Below, piece after piece: positions 1 through 8,340 of a DNA stretch of 64,000 nt. Origin of the DNA: Odoribacter sp. AF15-53 (GTDB taxonomy: Bacteria > Bacteroidota > Bacteroidia > Bacteroidales > Marinifilaceae); assembly GCF_003479425.1 (NCBI RefSeq), contig NZ_QUHC01000001.1:62001-126000 (forward strand), read 5' to 3'. The notes under the pieces were generated by a model. That model did no database searches, had not been told where the DNA came from, and saw only the letters and a list, made by a program, of their open reading frames with translations. The stretch's first letter is position 1, and each line of letters opens with the position of its first letter. The translations under genes were made by a program, and so were the position numbers.

Positions 1-533
1 AAAATACCCCCGTCAAGTGTCCCGAAAGCTCCGAAGATATCTCCGCTGAACAGGATACCCTCGGTGGATTCGAAAGTAACCATGGTCTCCGGCCAGTGGA
101 GCATCGGAGCCATGTAGAAATTCAATTTATGTTTCCCAAGGTCGAGAGAATCGCCTTCTTTCACTTCGATCAGGTTTTCGCAAACCCCGTAGAAGTTTTT
201 CAGCATGGGGAATGTTTTGGCGTTACCGATGATTTTCACGTCCGGGTAATGGCACAACAGGGCTTTGATGGCCCCGGTGTGGTCCGGTTCCATGTGGTTT
301 ATCACGAGATAATCCACGTGTCGTCCGTTCAGTAATTTCTCGATGTTCTCCACGTAGTCATCCATTTTGCTTCTTTCGATCGTGTCGATAACTACCACTT
401 TTTCGTCCACGATGATATAAGAATTATAAGCAACACCTTTTGGAATAGGCCAGTAGTTTTCGAAGATATGCGTTCTTCTGTCATTGACTCCAATCCAGTA
501 AATGTCTTTCTTAATTTCTCTCGCTAAGTTCAT
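1..533 (-). CDS. A-type flavoprotein (flavodiiron protein, FprA family), C-terminal part beyond the window edge
   Basis: This is the first 177 residues of a flavodiiron protein, a cytosolic enzyme that reduces O2 or NO to protect anaerobes. The visible part is the metallo-beta-lactamase-like domain. It carries NHMEPDHTG (the H-x-E-x-D-H di-iron ligand motif), then MLHWPETM and SGDIFG, which fit the following His and Asp ligands of the family. The FMN-binding flavodoxin domain would lie outside the window, so it cannot be checked. The ATG at 533 gives the usual family start (MNLAREIKKDIYWIGV). It is read leftward, away from the C1 peptidase, and is separated from that gene by a hairpin terminator. 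Confidence 0.9.
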   Translation of the reverse strand, partial: MNLAREIKKDIYWIGVNDRRTHIFENYWPIPKGVAYNSYIIVDEKVVVIDTIERSKMDDYVENIEKLLNGRHVDYLVINHMEPDHTGAIKALLCHYPDVKIIGNAKTFPMLKNFYGVCENLIEVKEGDSLDLGKHKLNFYMAPMLHWPETMVTFESTEGILFSGDIFGAFGTLDGGI

Positions 534-579
534 ATTATCTAATTTTTTATGTATTTCTTATCCTTCTCGCGAAATTATG

Positions 580-620
580 AAAAAAGGCCGTCAAACGCGA
601 AGAATGACGGCCTTTTTTTT
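580..620 (-). terminator. Rho-independent terminator after the C1 peptidase gene
   Basis: A perfect 14-bp inverted repeat (AAAAAAGGCCGTCA at 580-593 and its complement at 605-618) closes an 11-base loop and is bounded by A and T runs on both sides. It lies just past the stop of the leftward C1 peptidase gene (653) and could work in both directions. Confidence 0.85.
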
Positions 621-652
621 ATAGTTTTTCTCTAACCTCAGATAGAGTGGAT

Positions 653-1858
653 TTATTTGATACCAAGTTTTTTGCGAATATCCTTCGGGATAGCATTCTT
701 GTGAACGATGATGTTCATCGTTTTGTATTTCATGAATGGTTCGGAAGCGTAGAAGTACCCACCGAATTTGTTGTATTTGTTCCAAGAGTTTTTCACGATA
801 TAGTAAACCGTACCGTTCTGATCCTTTGCTTTACCGATCACGTGCATACCGTGGTCATCGGTTGTTAGGTAGTTGTCGAACTCTTGTTGTCTCATTTCTT
901 GAGTAATCTCTTTTTCAGGAGCCGGGCCTTGTCTGAAAGCGTCCGGAGTTTGGTTGCCTTTAGGCATGGATTCCCATTTAGCGATCTCAGCACCGCTCAT
1001 TTCTTTGGTGTCGGTTGTCGGAACAACAGCAACTCCCGGTTGAGAAGTTTGGAATCCTTTCTCGCTCACGTCAGAAGCCCAAGCGAAAGTGTAACCGTTG
1101 TCGATAGCGCTGCTCATAACTTTTGCCAGTTCGTCTATCGGCAAGTTGTAAGACATTCCCCATAACCAGTTATCCGGAACTTCGATAGCGAATTGAGTGT
1201 AGAACGGGTGGTGGGTGAATGAAGTCAAGCTTACATAGTCATCCATGTTTAATCCTACAACCTCGTCTGCGAAGGTTCTCGGGGTGTATTCTTTACCTTT
1301 GTATTCAAATTTCTCGGGTTCTTCTCCAAGATAAGCATCCAGAATTCCGTCGAATCCTTTTTTCCATGCGGAGCTTAATTTCTTGTTTGAATTTTTGATA
1401 ACAGCGTTAACGTAACCAGCTAACACGTCATCGATTTCTCCGAAAGCGTGGTTCGGCTCTCCATAGTTCAATCCCATATACACGTCCATCGGAACAATTC
1501 CATAATTTTTGATCACGTGCATCACGTCGCAGAATGCCCCACCGACAGCGAAGTTCATGTTTCCATGCAGGCGAACGAATTTGGTTGCCTTGTCGCTATA
1601 AGCATGTCTTACGATGTACATGGCAGAAAGATCAATGGGTTCTTTGCCGTTACGAATCATTTCCGATTCGAAGAATGAGATTCCTGACCATGACCAGCAG
1701 GTACCTGCACGAGCTTGATCTTTTACGGATGTTGCCGGTAATCTTTTGATATCGGTGAATTGATATCCTTTCGGTTGATTTACTTTTACATCTTGTGCGT
1801 TACCCAAGAATGATAACCCGAAGATGAAAGCGAACATTAAAGATGTGATTTTTTTCAT
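653..1858 (-). CDS. Exported C1-family cysteine peptidase (aminopeptidase C / bleomycin hydrolase-like)
   Basis: This 401-residue papain-fold peptidase starts with a signal peptide (hydrophobic residues 4-20, NAQ cleavage region around 22), so it is probably periplasmic or surface exposed. The catalytic Cys is Cys54 in GTCWSWSG, preceded by the oxyanion Gln48. The catalytic His is His339 in GMHVIG, and Asn357 lies in KNSWN, matching the C1B bleomycin-hydrolase order. Classical bleomycin hydrolases are cytosolic hexamers; exported versions occur in Bacteroidales. It is a single-gene unit with its own promoter-like -7 element at 1921-1928 and a strong terminator at 580-620. Confidence 0.9.
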   Translation of the reverse strand: MKKITSLMFAFIFGLSFLGNAQDVKVNQPKGYQFTDIKRLPATSVKDQARAGTCWSWSGISFFESEMIRNGKEPIDLSAMYIVRHAYSDKATKFVRLHGNMNFAVGGAFCDVMHVIKNYGIVPMDVYMGLNYGEPNHAFGEIDDVLAGYVNAVIKNSNKKLSSAWKKGFDGILDAYLGEEPEKFEYKGKEYTPRTFADEVVGLNMDDYVSLTSFTHHPFYTQFAIEVPDNWLWGMSYNLPIDELAKVMSSAIDNGYTFAWASDVSEKGFQTSQPGVAVVPTTDTKEMSGAEIAKWESMPKGNQTPDAFRQGPAPEKEITQEMRQQEFDNYLTTDDHGMHVIGKAKDQNGTVYYIVKNSWNKYNKFGGYFYASEPFMKYKTMNIIVHKNAIPKDIRKKLGIK

Positions 1859-1920
1859 TTTATTGAAACTTCGATTTATAGATTAATATAATTGTTATTG
1901 CACGTTTTTTTGATCGCAGC

Positions 1921-1928
1921 CAAAGATA
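1921..1928 (-). promoter_or_regulatory. Bacteroidetes -7 promoter element for the C1 peptidase gene
   Basis: On the minus strand the sequence reads TATCTTTG, matching TAnnTTTG. It would give a leader of about 55 bases before the ATG at 1858. No convincing -33 TTTG is visible. Confidence 0.5.
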
Positions 1929-1988
1929 CAATTTTATTGGTCACGTGGTTAACTTGTTGTGAGTATTAAGAAAATTTTAAGAACTTCT

Positions 1989-2909
1989 CTACTCGACAAC
2001 TTCCCGTTCTACTTTTCCCCACAAGTTTATTTTGGAGAAGAATTTGTATTTCCGGTTACAAACCCAGATGAAGATGATCCCGCACACAAGCATCACCACT
2101 GTATCCATGTGAGAGGCCTGCGGGGCCATATCCTTGAATAATGCATGAGTTTGTAGTGCAGAAGCGTCATGGGTGACCACGATAGATGAGATCACGTTGT
2201 TGGCGAGGTGTAAACCGAGTGCCAGTTCAAGGCCGTCATCCAAGATAGCGATTAATCCGAGGAGTAATCCCATGAGAATGTATTGCGGCATGGCAACCCA
2301 GAAACCGAAGCGATCCACTTCGGGATTGGAACCGTGAAGTAAACCGAAAGCGAATCCCGTGAGTAACAGGGCTACCCATCTGTATTTGAAAAGCAAGATG
2401 CTACCCTGCATGAGGTATCCCCGGAAAATGAATTCCTCGAACGCCACTTGGAACGGGATAAAGATCAGAATCACGACACACATCATGATGAAGTTAAACG
2501 GTTCGAATTGGAATACGAGAGTGGACGTGTCACTAAAACCATATTGTGCTCCGAGTAGTATAATCGTTAAAAGTCCCCATACGGCGGCTCCGAAGAGCGT
2601 GCGTTTCACGTCAAAGCGGTTCCTGCCGGAGAGAATGTCGAGCGGCTGTTTATGATGAAGCCATTTCACGCATCCAAGGAGAGCGAAAACCCCGCCTGCG
2701 AAGGTGAACAACATGAGTGCCAGTCCCAGGTTCGTGTTCGTGACTGCCAAAATGTTGGCGGATTGCCCGCTTAATATTTCCGGATTCATAATGATTCCGT
2801 ATACGGCTAACGGAATAGATGCTGCCTGTACTGCCGCAAATACGATGACTAGCGTGAGTATGTATAAATACCACTTATTGTTACCTCTGTACGCTTTTTC
2901 TAAAAACAT
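1989..2909 (-). CDS. CPBP-family intramembrane metalloprotease (Abi/CAAX protease-like)
   Basis: This is a polytopic membrane protein of about 306 residues with roughly eight hydrophobic segments. It carries the three CPBP/Abi signatures: EEFIFRG (EExxxR), FGLLHG (FxxxH) and HLANN (HxxxN), which form the membrane-embedded metalloprotease site. The physiological substrate is unknown; family members process prenylated proteins, peptides or act in immunity. I place the start at the ATG at 2909 (MFLEKAYRG). The reading frame extends 17 codons upstream, but those codons come from the low-complexity TTTTCAATT type of spacer common between genes here. It lies 112 bases past ftsK, on the same strand. 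Confidence 0.85.
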   Translation of the reverse strand: MFLEKAYRGNNKWYLYILTLVIVFAAVQAASIPLAVYGIIMNPEILSGQSANILAVTNTNLGLALMLFTFAGGVFALLGCVKWLHHKQPLDILSGRNRFDVKRTLFGAAVWGLLTIILLGAQYGFSDTSTLVFQFEPFNFIMMCVVILIFIPFQVAFEEFIFRGYLMQGSILLFKYRWVALLLTGFAFGLLHGSNPEVDRFGFWVAMPQYILMGLLLGLIAILDDGLELALGLHLANNVISSIVVTHDASALQTHALFKDMAPQASHMDTVVMLVCGIIFIWVCNRKYKFFSKINLWGKVEREVVE

Positions 2910-3021
2910 GGTTTTGATAATTGATAATTGAAAATGAGCTTTTTGTTTTTGAATTTTCAATTGGTTATACTTGGTTTTAATTTTGTACTCTATTTAGTTT
3001 TTATCTTTTAACTTTTAGCTC

Positions 3022-5574
3022 TTAAAACCGTTCTTCCACGCTTTTAAGTATATGTTCCAAGCTGTACTCGTCGGGGATGAGAACCTGACGGGCTTTGCTA
3101 CCTTCAAAAGGCCCCACGATTCCGGCGGCTTCCAGTTGGTCGATGATTCTTCCGGCACGGTTATAGCCGATCGAGAAACGTCGCTGGATGGAGGAGGTGG
3201 AGCCTTGCTGGGTGTTAACCACCAGCCGGGCGGCTTCCTCGAACAACGGGTCTTTCATTCCGAGGTCCATATCTCCACTAACCCCGTTTTCCGTGTCGGA
3301 AACGTATTCGGGTAGGGCGTAGGCTTCCGGATAACCTTGTTGATCTGCGATGAATTTCGTGATTGCGTCTACTTCCGGGGTATCTACAAATGCGCATTGC
3401 ACGCGAACCATTTCGCTGTCTTTCGAGATTAACATATCCCCGCGGCCGATCAACTGGTTGGCTCCCGGGGAGTCTAGGATCGTACGCGAGTCAATCATGG
3501 AGGCCACTTTGAAGGCGATTCGCGCCGGGAAGTTGGCTTTAATGATTCCGGTAATGATATTGGTCGAGGGACGTTGCGTGGCGATAATCATGTGGATACC
3601 CACGGCACGGGCTAATTGGGCGATCCGGGCAATAGGTTGTTCCACCTCTTTTCCGGCAGTCATGATCAGATCGGCAAACTCGTCAACAACAACTACTATA
3701 TAAGGTAAGTAACGATGACCGTTGTTCGGGTTGAGTTGCCGTTTCACGAACTTCTCGTTGTATTCTTTGATATTTCTGACGTGAGCCATTTTCAATAAAT
3801 CGTAACGGCTATCCATTTCAATACAGAGTGAATTCAATGTAGCGACGACTTTCTCGTTCTCGGTGATGATCGCTTCCTCCGAATCAGGCAACTTGGCCAA
3901 GAAATGTTTTTCAATGACCGAGTAGATGCTTAATTCTACCTTTTTAGGGTCAACCATCACGAATTTCAGTTGTGACGGGTGTTTTTTGTACAAAAGCGAG
4001 GTAATGATGGCATTCAATCCTACTGATTTTCCTTGTCCTGTGGCTCCCGCTACCAGCAAGTGAGGCATCTTGGCCAGGTCGAACGTGTAAGGTTCGTTCG
4101 AAATGGTACGTCCTAAGGCCACGGGGAGAGCATATTTGGATTCTTGGAATTTCTTCGAAGCGATGATCCCTCGCATAGAAACGACTTCCGGATTCTGGTT
4201 CGGAACCTCGATACCAATGGTTCCGGCTCCGGGGATCGGTGCGATGATACGTATTCCCAAAGCTGACAGGCTTAACGCTATGTCGTCTTCCAGATTTTTG
4301 ATTTTCGAGATTTTGATACCGGGTGCCGGAACGATCTCGTAGAGGGTAACCGTGGGGCCAATCGTGGCTTTGATTTTGGTAATCTCTATTTTGTAATGCC
4401 GTAAAGTTTCGATGATCGTATTTTTATTCTCTTCCAACTCGTCGGCAGTTACTTTTGGAGAACCGGAAGAGTGTTCTTCTAGTAGTTCTAGAGAGGGATA
4501 CTGATAGTTGGATAAATCCAGCGTCGGATCGTATTCCGTATCCGGCATCAGGTTTTTAGTTAATTGTTCTTCCAGTTTGTCGGCCATTACCGTTAATTCG
4601 ATGTCTTCGTTGGCTAATGGGGTAGTATTTTCATCCCGTTCCTGTCGTTTGTCGTGATTTTCCTCGGTAGACAAATCGAAATGGCGTTCTGTGGTGAAGT
4701 CCAGTTCCGGTTTGTGGATTTCCGGTTCTTCCGGTTCCCCGGTGTCCGTTTCATCCAATTTCTGGGAATAGAATTCCTCTTCGGTAGGTGATTCTGCCAG
4801 GATCACGTTCAGTTCTTCTTTTTCATCCTCTTCTTCTGGTTGTTTCTCTTCCTGTTGCTGTTCTTCGTTTTCTTTGGCTTTTGCCATGTCCTCTTGGCGA
4901 CGGGCGAGTGCTGCTTCACGGGCCAATGCTCTCTCTTCTTTACGTTGTGCCCGGCGTGCAAAGTAGTTTTTTACCAGGGTAGCACATCTGTTGAAGGCGT
5001 TTTCGAACCCGAAGAAGAGAATTGCTGCAAATGAAACCACGAGCAGAAAGAAGGATCCGATCTCCCCGATGAACGAGTTCAGCCAGAAACACACGAAATA
5101 ACCGTGAGCACCTCCCGGGAACACGTACCCAGAGGGTAGGAAATTGAAAATATATCCTAATAATAAAGAAATCCAGATGATCAATACGAAACTAATGATG
5201 ATCTTTTTTCCGAATTTTTTAATGTTACGTCCGGCAATACGCAATCCGATGATGAATAATAGATAACAAAAGATAAAAGATGAAACACCGAACCACCGGT
5301 TGATAAGGAGGTCGGAAAGAAAGGCTCCCAGTTTCCGTCCCGGATTCCCAACCTCGATATTCGGGTTGGTAACCAGTTCACGGGCTTCCTTGTCGATTAG
5401 GCTCTGGTCCATACCTCCGGTGAAAAAGAATCCCGCCAGGGAGACTAGCAAATAGATTGAAAATAGCATGAAAATCAACCCTACAACCACACGAGTCCGG
5501 GGATCTTTCAGAAAACCAAATGAATACGAACTACGTGGTTTCTCGTTCTTTTTATTATTTATACGTGTTATCAT
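3022..5574 (-). CDS. ftsK: DNA translocase FtsK
   Basis: FtsK is a septum-anchored ATP-driven motor that clears and resolves the chromosome terminus during division. The 850-residue protein has an N-terminal domain with four to five membrane segments (residues about 30-190). A charged, Glu- and Gln-rich linker follows (about 205-350), then the motor. The Walker A motif is GATGQGKS (510-517), the Walker B is VVVVDE (ending Asp631-Glu632), and the C-terminal gamma winged-helix domain (about 785-850) includes GYNRAGRI. Length and order fit the SpoIIIE/FtsK family. It has a -7-like element 30 bases upstream (5604-5611). Confidence 0.96.
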   Translation of the reverse strand: MITRINNKKNEKPRSSYSFGFLKDPRTRVVVGLIFMLFSIYLLVSLAGFFFTGGMDQSLIDKEARELVTNPNIEVGNPGRKLGAFLSDLLINRWFGVSSFIFCYLLFIIGLRIAGRNIKKFGKKIIISFVLIIWISLLLGYIFNFLPSGYVFPGGAHGYFVCFWLNSFIGEIGSFFLLVVSFAAILFFGFENAFNRCATLVKNYFARRAQRKEERALAREAALARRQEDMAKAKENEEQQQEEKQPEEEDEKEELNVILAESPTEEEFYSQKLDETDTGEPEEPEIHKPELDFTTERHFDLSTEENHDKRQERDENTTPLANEDIELTVMADKLEEQLTKNLMPDTEYDPTLDLSNYQYPSLELLEEHSSGSPKVTADELEENKNTIIETLRHYKIEITKIKATIGPTVTLYEIVPAPGIKISKIKNLEDDIALSLSALGIRIIAPIPGAGTIGIEVPNQNPEVVSMRGIIASKKFQESKYALPVALGRTISNEPYTFDLAKMPHLLVAGATGQGKSVGLNAIITSLLYKKHPSQLKFVMVDPKKVELSIYSVIEKHFLAKLPDSEEAIITENEKVVATLNSLCIEMDSRYDLLKMAHVRNIKEYNEKFVKRQLNPNNGHRYLPYIVVVVDEFADLIMTAGKEVEQPIARIAQLARAVGIHMIIATQRPSTNIITGIIKANFPARIAFKVASMIDSRTILDSPGANQLIGRGDMLISKDSEMVRVQCAFVDTPEVDAITKFIADQQGYPEAYALPEYVSDTENGVSGDMDLGMKDPLFEEAARLVVNTQQGSTSSIQRRFSIGYNRAGRIIDQLEAAGIVGPFEGSKARQVLIPDEYSLEHILKSVEERF

Positions 5575-5603
5575 GTAAATTGAAATTATCGAAATCGCAG
5601 GTA

Positions 5604-5611
5604 CAAATATA
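5604..5611 (-). promoter_or_regulatory. Bacteroidetes -7 promoter element for ftsK
   Basis: The minus strand reads TATATTTG (TAnnTTTG), about 30 bases before the ftsK ATG. The -33 element is not obvious. Confidence 0.5.
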
Positions 5612-5642
5612 CGAAATGTAAAATTTAGAATGAAACAATTCC

Positions 5643-5728
5643 GTGATTTCCGATTCTATGATTAAGTGATTATTAAAAACGTTAGCCTTGTGCGGATGGA
5701 ATCACCTAATCGGAAATCATGAAATCAC
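5643..5728. repeat. Dispersed palindromic intergenic repeat, family A, copy 1
   Basis: This 86-bp unit has related ends in opposite orientation (GTGATTTCCGATT at the left, AATCGGAAATCATGAAATCAC at the right, so it can fold back on itself). Its reverse complement is nearly identical over about 70 bp to 40111-40194, the gap between two genes of the Hdr-like operon. It occupies the gap between the divergent ftsK and htrA. It looks like a REP-type or MITE-type element and has no coding capacity. Confidence 0.7.
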
Positions 5729-5783
5729 AATATCAATACTGATCGGATTTAAAATTTGACATCAAAAATCTAAAATAGTATTA

Positions 5784-5800
5784 ATTAAGAATTTCTTAAT
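5784..5800. promoter_or_regulatory. Perfect palindrome upstream of htrA (possible operator)
   Basis: ATTAAGAA-t-TTCTTAAT is an 8-bp inverted repeat with a one-base centre, about 90 bases upstream of the htrA start. It could be a dimeric regulator site, but no regulator can be named. Confidence 0.3.
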
Positions 5801-5886
5801 ATTCAGTTGGCAAGGATATTGCTAATATTGTGGTAGACAAACAAATCATAGATAGTTTACGTTTAACCGATAAAGGAGATAAAGAT

Positions 5887-7344
5887 ATGACAATGAGAAA
5901 ATCATTTTTGAATGTAGGACTGGGAGTTGTTGGCGGATGCCTTGCTTTCGTGGCGATAGATGCTTTTAGGGGGAGCGACGCCGCTCCGGCTTCACGGCTG
6001 GAAATAGCATCTCCCGCGGCAGTCCGTCCTGTTTCTCTCTCATCGAATGCGGCACTTCCGGCAGGAGGTCCGGGAAGTGTGGATTTGAGGGAAGCTGCCA
6101 AAAAGACAGTTCCGGCTGTCGTTCATGTCAAAACGGTACAAATGGGCCGGGAATATATAGGTAATCCGTTTTTGGATTTCTTCTATGGAAATGCACCCCG
6201 TACTAGGGAAGCCCCGCAAAGAATGGGATTCGGTTCGGGGGTGATTGTTTCGGATGATGGATACATTATCACGAATAATCACGTGATTGATAATAGTGAT
6301 AAGATCACTGTTGTGCTAAATGACCGTAAGGAGTACGAGGCAAAGGTGATCGGTACGGACCCGAACACGGATATAGCCTTGATTAAAATCGAGGAAAAGG
6401 GATTACCTTATTTAGAGTATGCCGATTCTGATGATGTTGAACTGGGCGAATGGGTGTTGGCGGTTGGTAACCCGTATAATCTGACTTCTACCGTGACGGC
6501 CGGGATTATTAGTGCCAAGGCGCGAGAGTTGGGAATTAATCCGAACGAGATGAGTCTGGAATCTTTTTTGCAAACAGACGCCGCGGTGAACCCGGGAAAT
6601 AGCGGGGGAGCTTTGGTGAATGCCAAGGGTGAGTTGATAGGTATTAACACGGCAATTGAATCGCCCACGGGGACTTATTCCGGTTACTCGTTCGCGGTTC
6701 CGGCTAATATCGCCCGCAAGGTAGTGGGTGATTTGAAAGAGTTTGGGAATGTGCAACGTGCCGTGATCGGGATATCCATGATTGAGTTGACCCCGGCTGT
6801 TGCCAAGAAGTTAGGCATCGAGGATTTGGGTGGTATTTATGTTGCCGAGGCTTTATCCGGGGGACCGGCAGCTAAAGCGGGAATCAAACAAGGTGACGTG
6901 ATTAAGTTAATCAACGGTATGGAGGTAAGTACCCGCCCCGCATTCCAGGGACAATTAGGTAAATATCGTCCGGGTTCCACGATCAAGGTTACCGTGAACA
7001 GGAACGGCAAGTTAAAGGAATTTGACGTGTTACTGGAAAATACTTCTTTGATTGTCGGCGAGGCATCTGAGATATTGGGGGCTAAAGTCGAACCCTTGAA
7101 CCGGGAGGATATGCTCCGTTATCGTTTAGATAAAGGGGTGAAAATCACGGATATCAAGAACGGACCTTTTAAAGCGATCGGTTTGTCTAAGGGGTATATT
7201 ATTGTGAAAATAAATGATATGGTTATTTATGATAAAGAAGATTTATTGAAAGCACTGAAAGCTGCGGAGAATGAGGGAGTTCTTATAACAACTGTTTCGC
7301 CGAGAGGACGTGTAGAGTATTACGCTTTGTCATTGCAGAATTAA
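5887..7344 (+). CDS. htrA: Do-family periplasmic serine protease (HtrA/DegP/DegQ)
   Basis: This envelope quality-control protease/chaperone degrades misfolded exported proteins. With the start at 5887 (MTMRKSF, preceded by AAAGGAG eight to nine bases upstream) it has 485 residues. It starts with an uncleaved-type N-terminal hydrophobic segment or signal (about residues 5-25). The trypsin-like domain carries the triad His132 (TNNHVI), Asp162 (NTDIAL) and Ser239 (GNSGG). Two PDZ domains follow (about 285-375 and 390-485); the first has GGIYVAEAL and the second is more divergent. The longer reading frame from 5830 lacks a ribosome site and is unlikely to be used. rpoD lies 98 bases downstream. 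Confidence 0.95.
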   Translation: MTMRKSFLNVGLGVVGGCLAFVAIDAFRGSDAAPASRLEIASPAAVRPVSLSSNAALPAGGPGSVDLREAAKKTVPAVVHVKTVQMGREYIGNPFLDFFYGNAPRTREAPQRMGFGSGVIVSDDGYIITNNHVIDNSDKITVVLNDRKEYEAKVIGTDPNTDIALIKIEEKGLPYLEYADSDDVELGEWVLAVGNPYNLTSTVTAGIISAKARELGINPNEMSLESFLQTDAAVNPGNSGGALVNAKGELIGINTAIESPTGTYSGYSFAVPANIARKVVGDLKEFGNVQRAVIGISMIELTPAVAKKLGIEDLGGIYVAEALSGGPAAKAGIKQGDVIKLINGMEVSTRPAFQGQLGKYRPGSTIKVTVNRNGKLKEFDVLLENTSLIVGEASEILGAKVEPLNREDMLRYRLDKGVKITDIKNGPFKAIGLSKGYIIVKINDMVIYDKEDLLKALKAAENEGVLITTVSPRGRVEYYALSLQN

Positions 7345-7381
7345 AAAAAGTTAATAATGGAAAGGCGGCGATTTTAACACA

Positions 7382-7411
7382 TTGGTTTGTGGATAAATTG
7401 TTCTACCTTTG
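7382..7411 (+). promoter_or_regulatory. rpoD promoter (-33 TTGG, -7 TACCTTTG)
   Basis: TTGG at 7382-7385 is followed after 18 bases by TACCTTTG at 7404-7411, a full match to the Bacteroidetes -7 consensus TAnnTTTG. Transcription would start near 7418, which supports the start of rpoD at 7443 and not at 7389. Confidence 0.7.
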
Positions 7412-7442
7412 CGTCATATTTGGGGGAGATATAAGAACGACT

Positions 7443-8303
7443 ATGAGACAGCTAAAGATAACAAAATCTATAACGAATCGGGAGAGTGCTTCTCTCGATA
7501 AGTATTTGCAGGAGATCGGTAAGGAGGATCTGATTACAGTAGAGGAAGAGGTTGAGCTTGCCCAACGCATCCGGAAAGGTGATCAGAGAGCATTGGAGAA
7601 ATTAACCCGTGCAAACTTACGTTTCGTGGTATCGGTTGCAAAACAGTACCAGAATCAGGGGTTGAGCCTTCCGGACCTTATCAACGAGGGAAACTTGGGT
7701 TTGATTAAAGCCGCGGAGAAATTTGACGAGACGAGAGGATTTAAATTTATTTCCTACGCCGTGTGGTGGATTCGTCAGTCTATTTTGCAAGCATTGGCAG
7801 AGCAATCGCGTATCGTGCGTTTGCCGTTGAATCAAGTGGGATCATTGAATAAAATCAACAAGGCCTTTTCTCGTTTTGAGCAGGAACACGAACGTCGTCC
7901 GTCACCGGAAGAGTTGGCCGAGACGTTGGATTTACCGGCAGAGAAAGTGGCTGATACGTTAAGAGTATCCGGTCGTCATATCTCGGTAGACGCTCCTTTC
8001 GTGGAAGGTGAGGACAACAGTTTGCTTGACGTGTTGGTGAACGATGACTCTCCTGTTGCAGACAAGACTTTAATTAACGAGTCTTTGTCGACCGAGGTGG
8101 AAAGAGCTTTGGCTACATTAACAGAGAGAGAACGCGATATCATCCGTTTGTTCTTCGGTATCAACTGTCAGGAGATGACATTGGAAGAAATTGGTGAGAA
8201 GTTCGGGTTAACCCGTGAACGTGTCCGCCAGATCAAGGAAAAGGCCATTCGTCGCCTGAGACACTCTTCCAGAAGTAAGCTATTAAAAACTTATCTAGGA
8301 TAA
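7443..8303 (+). CDS. rpoD: Primary RNA polymerase sigma factor RpoD (SigA), Bacteroidetes short form
   Basis: This is the housekeeping sigma factor that directs RNA polymerase to TAnnTTTG promoters like those seen in this window. The start [10 protein letters not shown] at 7443 gives 286 residues, the typical length of the Bacteroidetes primary sigma, which lacks the long 1.1 and non-conserved regions of E. coli sigma-70. Region 1.2 is at about 15-45. Region 2 (about 50-120) holds the core-binding [12 protein letters not shown] and the melting/-10 segment [14 protein letters not shown]. Region 3 is at about 130-200 and region 4 at about 215-275, with the helix-turn-helix [21 protein letters not shown]. 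Confidence 0.97.
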   Translation: MRQLKITKSITNRESASLDKYLQEIGKEDLITVEEEVELAQRIRKGDQRALEKLTRANLRFVVSVAKQYQNQGLSLPDLINEGNLGLIKAAEKFDETRGFKFISYAVWWIRQSILQALAEQSRIVRLPLNQVGSLNKINKAFSRFEQEHERRPSPEELAETLDLPAEKVADTLRVSGRHISVDAPFVEGEDNSLLDVLVNDDSPVADKTLINESLSTEVERALATLTERERDIIRLFFGINCQEMTLEEIGEKFGLTRERVRQIKEKAIRRLRHSSRSKLLKTYLG

Positions 8304-8306
8304 ATG

Positions 8307-8340
8307 AAAGGGGCTGAATTTTTATAGAATTCAGCCCTTT
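8307..8340. terminator. Bidirectional terminator between rpoD and the convergent HhH gene
   Basis: GGGCTGAATT (8311-8320) pairs with AATTCAGCCC (8329-8338). The stem can be extended by AAG/CTT and is bounded by A-rich and T-rich flanks. It overlaps the stop of the leftward gene and ends both convergent units. Confidence 0.8.
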
